A stretch of 64,000 nucleotides of DNA from Neofusicoccum parvum (lineage: Eukaryota; Ascomycota; Dothideomycetes; Botryosphaeriales; Botryosphaeriaceae): the NCBI GenBank assembly GCA_020912385.1, contig CP087213.1, positions 2,046,001-2,110,000 of the forward strand, written 5' to 3'. The translations under genes were made by a program, and so were the position numbers. The notes beneath the pieces are model-generated. The model worked only from the letters and a program-made list of their open reading frames with translations. It had not been told where the DNA came from and did no database searches. Position 1 is the first letter of the stretch; every line of letters starts with the position of its first letter. Positions 44,450 through 54,460 of the stretch are shown here, piece by piece.

Positions 44450-45289
44450 TTTGATTTTCTTTTTGGCGGCTGTTCGAATTTTTTGATTGTGTGAGCACTG
44501 GCCCGTTCTGTGCCGGAGTCCATCCGGCGATGTCTTGCCCCACAGTTGCACGACGCGAGTAAGGCAAGCCAAGGATCCGACTGTCTATAGAGAGTTGGGA
44601 ATTGATGCAGAGTGTCTGGCTTCCTTGTAAAGCCTTGCGCAGCTTGAACTGTGAACGCTGCACGGCCGAGCTGGTGCCTTCGCACGCATACGAGGTTGGC
44701 TCGGAAAGCTTGCAACTTGCATACATTTTCACGGGCAGTCAAGTAGTTCATCTGGTTAGCCCTGGTACTTGTTTTGATATATCTGTGTTAGATGAACGCT
44801 TCGACTGTCCATAAGTTAAAAGAATGCCCTTATTACATAACTTCACGGGCTGACCACGCGTGTACATACATCGCAGGTAAACCACATGAGATTTCCAGCC
44901 GCCGGAACTGTTTAGGAAAGAGAGCGTTCTCTTAGTCACCTTGAACGGGAATAATAAAAGGCGCGGTACGTGTATGAGAGGTCCCCTCACGCCCCGGCTG
45001 GGATTGGCTCGGCTAACTTCGGAGGCTGCCGATGCTGTCGAGCCAAGGGTCCCGTCGTAAACCATTCCCTTTTGGTCCAAGGGCTTCTGTGTCACCACAG
45101 CGGCCCAGCACTGTGTCCCTACAAAGCCATGTCATCGTGCTTGTAGCCGAACGTCCGGAGTTGCCCGAAGGATTCTCAACCCGGCCACCATGACCTTTCT
45201 TTGCTATTTGACCCGGCCACTCCTGCCTATTTTAAAGGTGCTTACCAGTGTCATCATCCCTCTCTGCTCGACACCAAAGCACAACCACA
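44450..45289. other. Intergenic, upstream of SDHC
   Basis: About 840 bp without a recognised gene. Frames on the minus strand (44400-45098) are short and featureless. Confidence 0.4.
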
Positions 45290-45881
45290 ATGTTCCATCA
45301 ACGTTCTGTTCAGCTATCCTGGCGCCGTGCTGTCAATCTCGGCCGCCAACATCCACCTTTTACAGCGATGGCCCCTTCAAGGTAGAAAATCGTCGTCATT
45401 GGCCTCATACCGACCTCGATAACCGAGCCTCATGGTCAGCAGGTATATATCTATCAAGCCCGTACCCGCGAAAGACTCCCACACCATTCTCGAGAAGCAA
45501 CGGCTGCGCCGCCCCGTCGCCCCCCACCTCACCATCTACCGGCCGCAAGTAACCTCCGTCCTCTCCATCTCGCACCGCATCACCGGGCAAATACTCTCCG
45601 GGGGCATCTACCTGTTCTTCGCCGCATACGCAGCCTCCCCGCTACTCGGATGGGACCTGAGTTCAGAAAGCGTCGCCGCCGCCGTGGCAGCCTGGCCTGT
45701 AGTTCTGACTGCCAGCGCGAAGGGATTGCTCGGGTTCTTCTTCTCCTTCCACTCGTTCAACGGCGTGCGGCACCTGGTCTGGGACGCCGGCAAGGCGATG
45801 ACGAACGGCGCGGTCATCAGGAGCGGATGGGCCGTCGTGGGGCTGAGCGTCTGCAGCGGCGCGTTCTTTGCTCTATACTAA
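45290..45881 (+). CDS. SDH3: Succinate dehydrogenase cytochrome b subunit (SdhC)
   Basis: Membrane-anchor subunit of mitochondrial complex II; with SdhD it holds heme b and forms the ubiquinone site. Exons 45290-45381 and 45440-45881 (58-nt intron; a second acceptor 3 nt downstream also keeps frame) give 177 aa. Exon 1 encodes an Arg-rich, acid-free presequence (MFHQRSVQLSWRRAVNLGRQ). The mature part has RPVAPHLTIYRPQVTS, SISHRITG (the Ser and Arg that line the ubiquinone/SDHI-fungicide site), and SFHSFNGVRHLVWD, which includes the heme-ligand histidine. Three membrane helices are visible. It is tail-to-tail with the RTA1-like gene, whose stop lies only 70 bp away. Confidence 0.95.
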
Positions 45882-45951
45882 ATAACACGGGAAAAATAAC
45901 TGGAATGAAAATCTCGAATGGTGTTTCTACATCTCCTTCTCTCCCCGCCCT

Positions 45952-46956
45952 CTAAAAGGTGGATTTGTTGGGCCCGACCGAGAAGAGGATGAAGTTCTTG
46001 TCCGACGGTGCCTCGCCCCTCAGCAGCAGGCCGATCTCGCTCGGGTGCTTCCAGTTCATGTACGCCATCACCGCGAGCATCAGCAGCGAGTCGAACAGGT
46101 ACATGAACACCTCCTTGCTCAGCAGGTACCCGTCCGTGCCCTGGCAGTACTCGATCACGCGGAAGAGGGAGCGGATGAGGATCAGTATGCTGACCAGGTA
46201 GAGCGTGAAGAGGTACTGCCGCCAGCGGATCTCGGGTTGGAGAGATTTGGTGGTGGGGAACTGCGCCAAGCGGCGGTGGAAGAGGGAGGCGGTGACGATG
46301 AAGAGGGAGAAGAAGAGGACCTGTAGGACGAGCCCGACGATGATGATATAGTTGCCGGCGTCAGCCAAGGAGGCGTTGCCGCCTGTGCCACCGACCGCGA
46401 GCAGGGAGCCACCTGTTGGCGCCGTGTTAGATTTCTTCTGCAGGTTGTGTTGTGGGTGGATGGGAGAGGGGTTGCGCACCGCCGCCTTGGAACATGAAAC
46501 AGAGGATATCGCCGAAGACAAAGGTCTTGGTGAGCCACCGTCGGCTGATGATAGAGTATTTCTCGCCGTCTGTAAGGAGGATGATACGTCCGAGAATCAT
46601 GTAGACGGACGCGGCGAAGAGGGCGGGTGCGATGAGAATGTAGGTGCTTTGGATGCTGTAGGGCATCACCTTCCATTCGCCGTATGGTTGTCTGGCGGAG
46701 GCAGTACGAGCGCAATATCCAGCGAATTCAACTGTTTGAGGGCAATATTGCTGTTAGCGTTCTATTATCCATGCGTCTCGCTGAAGCGTCAGTGGGGAAA
46801 GTGCCTACGGAATCCTCCAATCACAAACGCAATCAGATACCAGGTCTTCGTCTTGATCATCTGCAGCAGGTGCAGGATAGACGTTACGAGGAAAAGCAGA
46901 GCGAATATGACGGCTGCAGCCACCGATGGGTGGTAGTGGTAGAGCATGTAGCCCAT
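45952..46956 (-). CDS. RTA1-like seven-helix membrane protein
   Basis: Exons 46956-46809, 46731-46480 and 46412-45952 give 286 aa. The start MGYMLYHYHPSVAAAVIF is the usual RTA1-family N-terminus (an upstream in-frame Met at 47046 was not used). Then come MIKTKTWYLIAFVIGGF, the Glu in GFLEFAGYCAR across intron 1, APALFAASVYMILGRII, LTKTFVFGDILCFMFQ and the glycine run QGGGGS across intron 2. Near the end are LIRSLFRVIEYCQGTDGYL and MYLFDSLLMLAV. Seven membrane segments are expected. RTA1 relatives are fungal lipid-translocating or stress-response proteins; yeast RTA1 confers 7-aminocholesterol resistance and RSB1 affects long-chain base export. The specific substrate here is unknown. The loop before helix 5 (VGGTGGNASLADAGN) is typical of the family. 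Confidence 0.92.
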
Positions 46957-48436
46957 GGTGGTGGTCGTGCGGCGGTTCCGTGGGTGCTGGTTCAGGTGTG
47001 AAGATGCACAATGCACAAATTTAGAGTGGATTAAAACGAAAGACACTGTGAGATGGTATGCCGTGATTTCGACAGAGTCCGGGCAGACTTTCGTCCTGTT
47101 TATACTCGGAGACGCAGAGAATATTCAGGCATTGAGGCAGGGATACGAGACCGGCGAATACGACAAGATACGAATTCTGCCACAACACCATCGTGGCGCA
47201 GGACTTACGACCGGACTAGGCTCATTTGAAGCTATTCTGAAGATGAAACGGCAAATAATCTCCTTCCGAATACCAATAGAAGTGTCGGTTGCAGCTCGGC
47301 AGCGTCTTGTTCAGGTAGGACCGCCGATACACTCTCTGCATGCAGCCCCTTCGCGAGTTCTGCCAATTTTGCTGCCAAACGAGCCTTGCGTATAGCCATG
47401 CATGTTTAAGTAGGTGCGCTTAGCTGCAGAAGAAACCATGCGAGGGAATGCGTCCCTTCCATGTGCGGTTGTGTGAAAGTCCGGGCGGTGGAAGAACCCT
47501 CTCGTGAATTCAATGGCTAACTGCTTGAAGGCATCCCGATTGTCATTTCTGACAAAAAAAAAAACATTAAGTCCCAGAGTCGATAAGTACAGAGCAGTGC
47601 TGCATCCGCAGACTGTGCGGGTGGAGGGTTTCAGCATTGGCCCAGATAGCCGTCACATAGGACAGGAAGGAGGGTTGCAGCACGCGAATTCCTGAATTCC
47701 AGACAGCTGTGTTTTACTGTCCTGTCAAGAGAATGCTGTGTTCCTTGCGCGCGCCTACAACCGGCTGAAAAGCATGTGTGCTTTTACTCCAGTGCAACAA
47801 GGGCACCGTCGGTCTTTCCAATGCATATTACACACGCATACTCTCGACATTGCTTTTGACGGGCGGCGGACGTGAAGGCGCACCGAGGGCTGAGCGGACA
47901 ACCCAGTTACTCAGCACATGCTGAATGCGGACTAGCGGCCGCCGGCATCTCCGCAGCTGCACGCCGGCGCCGGGTCTCCTGCCTTCCACTCGCACCGCCG
48001 CGCTGGCCCATCAGCCTCAACGCCCGCCATCTCAGCCCCCAACCGAGACGATCGCTTCTGCCGGCGATCAGCGATGCTCGACGTGCTGCGCCTTGCGCTG
48101 AGTCGTCCGGCCACGCCGTGCGAGGGCACGGCCATGCAACGACCGCAAGGCTGAAGGGTCTCGCCGGGCGGCGTGGTGCCGGAGAGGGAGACACAACTCC
48201 ACCATTGGGTGCATCTTGCCCGCCTTCTCCACGCGGTGACGCTGTGCTCGATGCAGGTAAGCTCGGACGCGACGCACCGCTCCCATCTTCGCCGGGCTGG
48301 GAACGTGGCGCGCGAACGTCAAGCTGACCGATCTGCCAAGGAACTGGCGTCAGCCGCTGGATGGATTGATGCATATGATAAACCGCCCGCCCCAGCGCTG
48401 CCCCGGCCTGCCACCGTTCTGTTCTTCTTGCGCGCA
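46957..48436. other. Intergenic with probable 5' leader of the next gene
   Basis: About 1.5 kb. No gene recognised; GC-rich frames on both strands between 47870 and 48520 are composition artefacts. A possible leader intron runs from ATGCAG/GTAAGC (48257) to AATGCAG/GACCTC (48441). Confidence 0.4.
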
Positions 48437-50389
48437 ATGCAGGACCTCCATCAAGACCAGTCCGAGCCGCGCCGCCCTGAGGACGGCCCGGCCCCCCCTG
48501 GCATGTTCCGCGGCGTGCGAGCATGGTACTTCTTCCCGCTCCACGCCATCTTCGTCATCGGGTTCGGCCTGGTTGCGCTTTTGGTCCTTGACGGCAAGAC
48601 ATTCCCGACTTCTTCAGACGCGCCTCTTGGAACGACAATCTCGCACATCTTCCGCGGGAAACTGCGACAGGCAGATGTCACAACTCTCATTTCGGCTGCC
48701 CTCGTGCTCGTGCGTCTCACCCTCAATGTCTGTTCCGGGACCGCTGCCCAGAGATCCATCTTCATTCTCCTCGAAAAGTGCGGCATCACTCTGCAGGAAA
48801 TCGAGCGCATCTTCGCCTTCGAGCAAGGTCCGCTGGGGACCAATGGGTTCAAAGTCGGCACCGTTATTCTCCTCCTCCTTCTCGTCCCCGCCCAGCTGAG
48901 TGCCCCTCTTGCTCAGGGTGCCGTCTCTTGGGAGCCGGAGCTGTCTCTGAAACCTGCAGATTACAACGTTACTCTGAATGTCGCAGGCGCCGGCGACGCG
49001 TTTGCGGAATTCAAAGAGCCCATTTCGGAATACCGGGACTTCTCCACTCACAGAGCTTCCGGGCTTGCCGTCATTCATCGCTTTGGTCCCGACTTCTACT
49101 CGGTAACCGATGCTGAACGGAAGGTGCCCAGCAGACGTTGGGTGCCAGCCTTGAGGGAACATGAGCTGTCCAACCACACCAAGGGCTACCAGGCACTTCC
49201 AGACAACACGACCGTCTTCAACACTACTCTACCATTCTTTCGCATGAGCAATTTCACCTGGATCGACTACGACGACAGCCTCCATCACTATCTGGAAAAT
49301 AGCAACAGCCTGTTCAACGTCACCACCAACGATAATCCCATCTTGACTTCACTTCCCGGGAACGCTGTCATCTTGCGGGACTCTCCCATGGAATCATGGA
49401 TATCCGAATGGCCCAAAGCCTCTCGTCTTGCTAATTCGACATTCAAAATAGCCGTTCTTGCAGAACGAGTGGGCGGCCAGGATTCATCCGATACCTGCAC
49501 TGGCCAGAGTGTCAAGTTCGGTGCGCTTCCATCGAACAAGCCGCATAGCATTATAGGGCCAACGAACTTTACAAATTGCTATCTTTTCGCAGAAGTCTCC
49601 GTTACAGCCGGCACTACCCAGTGCTACGACTGCTCAATCATAGCTCCAGGCGTGCTAGAGCGACCGGGAAACGCCACGTTCGACTTTGCGGTGTCGGAGG
49701 ATCCTCTTCTGGACATAATCATGGGAATGCTGCCAGAGACGATGCTCGGGATAGTCACAGCCAATGCCACGTATTCGCCGACGTGGGAAAATCTGCCAGG
49801 CTATCTTGCTGGAGCCTTTTCAGCAGCGTACCAGGCATCTTGGAATGATTTGACCGACCGCCTCACGGTTGGTACCACTACCAGCAACATCAGCTTGCCA
49901 AGCTATCCCCTTCGCGCGGATGTTGATGCGCAACGGATCAAGACGTGGATGGCATTTCATCTCCTTGTCATCCTCTCCGGAATAATCCTTGCCCTCCTCC
50001 AATCACGCTGTCATCAGCCAGCAGTTATCGACTTCGCCGCAGCCTGTCTCCTGACAGATCCGTCCTCAGTCATCCGCAGTAGCGATGCCTCGGATGCCCG
50101 CACCACAGCCCGCATTTCCTCGAAACAAAGTGAACGAATTGGGAAACTGCTTTTGCGGGAAGAAGGCCCCAGCGATCTGTCTACTCGCTACCGCGTGTTG
50201 AAACGAAAGAAGAATGGAGGACAAGAACAGCAGCTTCGGTCGCGACGAGCATTTTCGAAGCGTGAATCCTGGAGCGATCTTTCGCTCTTGTCGTCGCGAT
50301 CGACGCTTTACGACAGGGTCCCGTCCGCTCAGTCTTCTGCACAGAGCTGGCAGCAGCCGTCTCCATACTCTTCAGGGTTCGGTCGGTGA
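48437..50389 (+). CDS. Large membrane protein with glycosylated outer domain, unknown function
   Basis: From the ATG at 48437 the protein has 650 aa. If a leader intron (48257-48441) is used, translation would begin at an earlier ATGCAG and give the same MQDLHQ start. After a short hydrophilic head there is a membrane helix (FFPLHAIFVIGFGLVALLVL), then TLISAALVLVRLTLNVCSG, a third helix (VGTVILLLLLVPAQLSAPLA), and a segment of about 400 residues with more than ten Asn-X-Ser/Thr sites and a Cys cluster (CTGQS, TQCYDCSI), likely outside the cell. A last helix (IKTWMAFHLLVILSGIILAL) precedes a Ser/Arg-rich cytoplasmic tail of about 110 residues. It resembles many uncharacterised Pezizomycotina surface proteins. 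I do not recognise a named domain. No intron is needed inside the coding part. Confidence 0.75.
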   Translation: MQDLHQDQSEPRRPEDGPAPPGMFRGVRAWYFFPLHAIFVIGFGLVALLVLDGKTFPTSSDAPLGTTISHIFRGKLRQADVTTLISAALVLVRLTLNVCSGTAAQRSIFILLEKCGITLQEIERIFAFEQGPLGTNGFKVGTVILLLLLVPAQLSAPLAQGAVSWEPELSLKPADYNVTLNVAGAGDAFAEFKEPISEYRDFSTHRASGLAVIHRFGPDFYSVTDAERKVPSRRWVPALREHELSNHTKGYQALPDNTTVFNTTLPFFRMSNFTWIDYDDSLHHYLENSNSLFNVTTNDNPILTSLPGNAVILRDSPMESWISEWPKASRLANSTFKIAVLAERVGGQDSSDTCTGQSVKFGALPSNKPHSIIGPTNFTNCYLFAEVSVTAGTTQCYDCSIIAPGVLERPGNATFDFAVSEDPLLDIIMGMLPETMLGIVTANATYSPTWENLPGYLAGAFSAAYQASWNDLTDRLTVGTTTSNISLPSYPLRADVDAQRIKTWMAFHLLVILSGIILALLQSRCHQPAVIDFAAACLLTDPSSVIRSSDASDARTTARISSKQSERIGKLLLREEGPSDLSTRYRVLKRKKNGGQEQQLRSRRAFSKRESWSDLSLLSSRSTLYDRVPSAQSSAQSWQQPSPYSSGFGR

Positions 50390-50762
50390 ATCGTTACCAT
50401 CCTTGCTGTCCTGCATCGCAATGTGCTGGCCCGCATCACGCTACATCCCTCGGAGCAAGGCGTGTTTCAATCGAGGAGTTGGTACATTCGTTCTCATGGG
50501 CTATGGCCACACAAGAGCTACCCAGCCATTTATTAATGTCTCGAAAGTGTCTGGAGTCATCAACCAGGATGCGCCATCATCCGCGGCTTCCGAGCCGCCT
50601 AAACTCTAAATTGCACTAACACCATAAAAGCTCCCCACGCCCGCAGCCGACCTCGTTGCATCTCACGTCCATTTCTTTTCCCACCCGAACCCTGCACTTC
50701 GGGCTCGACAATCAAAAGCCCCCCTGGACAACGCCACAGCCCCGCCAGAACCTCCAACCACC
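50390..50762. other. Short intergenic region
   Basis: About 370 bp; holds the 3' flank of the membrane protein gene and a C-rich leader (from about 50620) before the next ATG. Nothing else recognised. Confidence 0.4.
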
Positions 50763-51263
50763 ATGGCCCCCAAATCCAAACCCCGCGCCTCTCGCCCCGG
50801 CGCCCCCACCATCCCCCTCATCTACCGCGTCTTCTTCACGTGGCTGGAGCCCATCTTCGCGCTCAACGGCGCGTACATCTACTTCTTCGAGCCGACCAAG
50901 ACGCTGCAGATCGTCACGCCGCCGCCGATGCACGACCGCACGCTCACGCAGACGCCCATCGAGACGATGCTGCTGTGGCAGGTGGGGTCGCTGTACATCC
51001 TGTTCGCGCTGGTCGAGCTCGTGCTGCTGCGCTACGTCGGCACCGAGCGCCGCGACGTGTGGCGCGTCGTCATGGGCGCGGTCCTGTTCTCGAGCGACTG
51101 GGGCCACATGTGGGCGCTGAAGCTGATCGCCGACGCCAGCGGCACCCCCGCCGCCTGGTGGGACCCGCGCGCGTGGACCAGGTGGCAGGATTGGGGGAAC
51201 CAGGGGTTGACGTGGTTTGGGATGCTGTTGCGCGTGGCGTTCTTGCTGGGGATTGGGTTTTGA
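50763..51263 (+). CDS. Small four-helix membrane protein, DUF7704-like
   Basis: Single exon, 166 aa. After a basic start (MAPKSKPRASRPG) come PLIYRVFFTWLEPIFALNGAYI, a long hydrophobic segment, then WQVGSLYILFALVELVLLRY, VWRVVMGAVLFSSDWGHMWA, and DWGNQGLTWFGMLLRVAFLLG, giving four likely membrane helices. The pattern IYR-F-EP...GA, then SDWGH, then a final RxxFLLGxG matches my memory of the fungal DUF7704 family, whose function is unknown. The ATG lies in an accATGG context. Codons are strongly G/C-ending. Confidence 0.8.
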   Translation: MAPKSKPRASRPGAPTIPLIYRVFFTWLEPIFALNGAYIYFFEPTKTLQIVTPPPMHDRTLTQTPIETMLLWQVGSLYILFALVELVLLRYVGTERRDVWRVVMGAVLFSSDWGHMWALKLIADASGTPAAWWDPRAWTRWQDWGNQGLTWFGMLLRVAFLLGIGF

Positions 51264-51547
51264 GGTGCCGTGTGTCTCTGATTGGGGGTGTTGGGGAGGG
51301 TTTATTGCGGAGGAGTTGGAATGCTGTCAGGTATTTGTGTCGTTGGTATTCTCCTTCGTTCACCATCTGAACGAACGTTTAGTCCTCAGAATCTCATTCG
51401 ATACTCGTCATTGTCCCATGCTCTTTGAAGCTATCTCTCTTTTACCATTGCGGTGTAAAAGTAGCATAACCCAATGCGCCGATGGGATGGCATGTATATG
51501 CCAACTGTAAGACAGCTTCGAATCAGCACTGTGTCGGCACCAGAATC

Positions 51548-52497
51548 TCAGCAGTGCAAGCACGCAAGCTTCTGGTTGACGTTCCTGATATCCCACTTCC
51601 ACGGATCCAAGTCCTCTTGCTCGCCGTTGGCGCAGCGAGTTTTGTACCAATCCCTCCACTCCGCCGCACTGCATCCGCTGGCACCAACTCCATCATCCCC
51701 AGCCACAGCGAACGCCCGCTTCAGCTCCTCCCAGCACGTACTCCCGCTGCAGTCCTCAGCGCAAGGGTGGCCCTGCGGCGCAGATAGCCGTCAGCAGGCA
51801 GAACAACACATAACCAAAAGCAGCAGTGGAAACAAATCGGGACAAAAAAAAACGCGCTCACCTCCCCGCCCACGCACCACACCCTCTGCCCCTCCACCAC
51901 ACCCTCGCCCAACTGCCTCTTCGCAAACTCCTCCTCCGGCCCCTTCGCTTCCCCGAGCAGCACGATCTCGTGGCTCCAGCCGGCCCCGAAGTCGTACTCG
52001 TACATGACCTCCGCCTTGCCGCCCGAGAACCGCGGGTTCGCGAACACGTCCGCGAGCGCGTACTCCGCGTCCGGGTGTCCGTCTTCGTCGCCCAGGTGGA
52101 GGAGATCGCGGTTGAGGCGGAGAAGGCGGTCGTATGTCTGCGGAGATGGGGTCAGTGTTTTGTTTTATTTTTTTTTCCTTCTCATCTCCCAGGGGGGCGG
52201 GTGTCAAGTTCTCCATAGAGCATATTTCGAGGTACGGGGCAAAGGGCAGGGAAAGAGGGGGAAGGAAGAGGGGAGGGTAATGGGTGGGTGTACCTCGCCC
52301 CGAGCGCGTGGCTCGGAAACTGTGTAATTGTATAGATGGCAAGTGGCCCATCCGAAGGCGGCCTGCAGGACGCGATGAAATGTGGCGAACGTGAGGTCGG
52401 ACGGGACGTAGAGGAGGCGCGTGATGGTGGGGTTCCTGGTGTTGACCAAACGCACCAGGAGGAGGTAGACGTCGGCTGAGGTGTTGCTTGTCGCCAT
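51548..52497 (-). CDS. Plasmid pRiA4b Orf3-like domain protein
   Basis: Exons 52497-52294, 52137-51862 and 51772-51548, all joined in phase 0, give 234 aa. The start MATSNTSADVYLLLVRLVN leads into VPSDLTFATFHRVLQAAFGW, the typical pRiA4b Orf3 opening. YEYDFGAGWSHEIVLLGE follows, and CAEDCSGSTCWEELKRAF in exon 3 is the family's PPEDCGG-like region. The last exon continues to DPWKWDIRNVN and ends LHC. This domain is widespread in bacteria and fungi and of unknown biochemical role. The second intron holds about 90 bp, the first about 156 bp. An upstream Met at 52578 is in frame but outside the domain. Without splicing, only the first 68 residues of the domain would be read. Confidence 0.88.
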
Positions 52498-54460
52498 ATC
52501 TTTCGTGGGCTTGGTTCGAGAGGCAACACGGACGTATCTATAAGAGTGATGAGGTGCAGCGCGACGGTTTCGATACAAAATAGCTTTTGGCTACCCAACA
52601 AATATGGGGGGTTGAGTTTGGGCAAGAACAATTGCAACGACTCATGAGGAAAGTATGATTAGTTACTCGCGCCAGATACGCGTCATACAAGCATGTGAGT
52701 GCGCGACAGCAATTTGCATATGAATCATGCACTTGAGAGTAGAGTAAGAAGGGTCACAAAAAAGCCGCTCTCCGCAAGAAAAGTGGGTTAATTGAAAATT
52801 TGCCAAACAACTTGCCAGCGCAGAACGTGCATGAAGAAGTATTTCTCTTGAACGCGCAAACATATTCATTTGACACAGATAATGAGGTCGACTACCACTT
52901 CATAGTCCTGGGTAAACATATAGAACAACAGAACCATACCATCGGTCCACACAACACTTTACTCCAGTCGACGCATCAACCACAGAGTTATTCTCAAACT
53001 GAAGGAGCCTTACCAGAGTACATAACACTATGGCATATTATAATGACTACTATCAAGGACTTATCTGTGCTCAGGCACAGTCCAGAAACATCTGCACTTC
53101 CGATTCTTGGGCCGCAAATGTTACGGCGCCGGCTGGCTTTACTCCTGCAGCTGTGCACGCAGCACCTACGTCGCAACCTGGAGCCGTTCTTGTTGCAAAC
53201 TCCGCTAGATTCACGAGCACTTGCACCAGGACTCACTTCCATCAGTAAATAACACTTGGGCGCAGGCGGCAGTGACTACAAACTCCCGAATTTTCTACTG
53301 TTACAGATACTGTAGCTCTACTTTAAACATTAATTACCAGCTCTATTCCTTCATATTTTTCATTCATATTTTAGACCAAGCAAGTATTGAGACCTTGACA
53401 CAATATTTGTGAGACTGACGTAAGATACCTGTTGCTGCACAATTTCGTGTGAATATTGGGTGGAAAAAAATCATTGAGCGAACAAAGGCCGAGCTCCTTC
53501 TGGCAAAGCGAGAATCCCCTTCTTGGTAAGGAATCTCCGTATCACGGTGACCATAAGGATCTCTCAAAGAAACAAAATTCGCATGCAAGTGTCAAGTGTT
53601 TCCATTTTTGGGAACCGAGTAGTTACTTACTGACGCATTACCGACATGGCAGATACCGGGCAGGAGGTTGCCTGGCGCACTGGAGATGAAGATTGTTTCA
53701 TAGAGAGTATCACTTCCTTTCCTTTTCAATCTGGCGAGCTCTACCATTTCGAATCACCATTGAGAGGAACATGTGTCTTGGCCGTACTGAGCATGGAGAG
53801 TTGGGGAGTTTTCCTGAATTGAGCTAATTGGGGGCCAGGAATGTCAGATTACACTTGGAAGCAGCTGGCTATGTGGGGAGATGAAGAACGTACGGGCGCA
53901 GATCGTACTGCAGTGATGTCAGCCTCGCGCCGAGCGAGGGTGGGAAAGCGCCCAAAAGTAGGATGCTGGACAGCTGGAGAATGACGCTGCTGCCCTGAGG
54001 GCGACTGAGGCTGTGCCTCTCACAGAGGAAGGAGGCAGCTTGATTGGCTCAGCCGATTGGTCAATCCAGCTGCGAATCGCATAGCAGCAACCATGTAGAT
54101 CTAACGCTTACGCCACCTTTCGCGCGCGCGCGCGTTATACCTCAGCCGCGTGCGCTCGAGGAAATACTTTTCTTACTTCCCTCGTCAACATGCCCCTCTT
54201 CTCCTACCTCATGGACCTCATACTTCCACGCTACATCTCTACATTTACCAATATACTACCTTGACCACTGTGTTCGCCGCACCAGCGACGCAGTCCCACC
54301 TGCGTCGATCCCTTCTCTGTGGCACGGTTCCGAATGTCCGATACCTACGCGCCAGCCTTGCCCTCCATTGAGAACACGGAAGCGTATGTATATAGTCCAA
54401 TCTTCAGAATCGCATGACAATAACATCCATTGAGCGCCCCGATAGAGAAGATCGATAGCA
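52498..54460. other. AT-richer gene-poor region
   Basis: About 2 kb of lower GC. A 72-codon plus-strand frame at 53030-53248 (starting MAYYNDYYQGLICAQ, then Ala/Thr/Pro-rich) has an ATG and some coding-like composition, but no family and no signal peptide. I leave it unannotated. The stretch 53860-54170 has several gact/ctga words but no RNA gene I can defend. An alternating CG tract (cgcgcgcgcgcg) lies at about 54121-54134. Confidence 0.4.

Noticed and set aside
53030..53248. 72-codon frame starting MAYYNDYYQG
   Set aside because: No homology recognised, no signal peptide, one of several open frames in the same place; too weak to call a gene.
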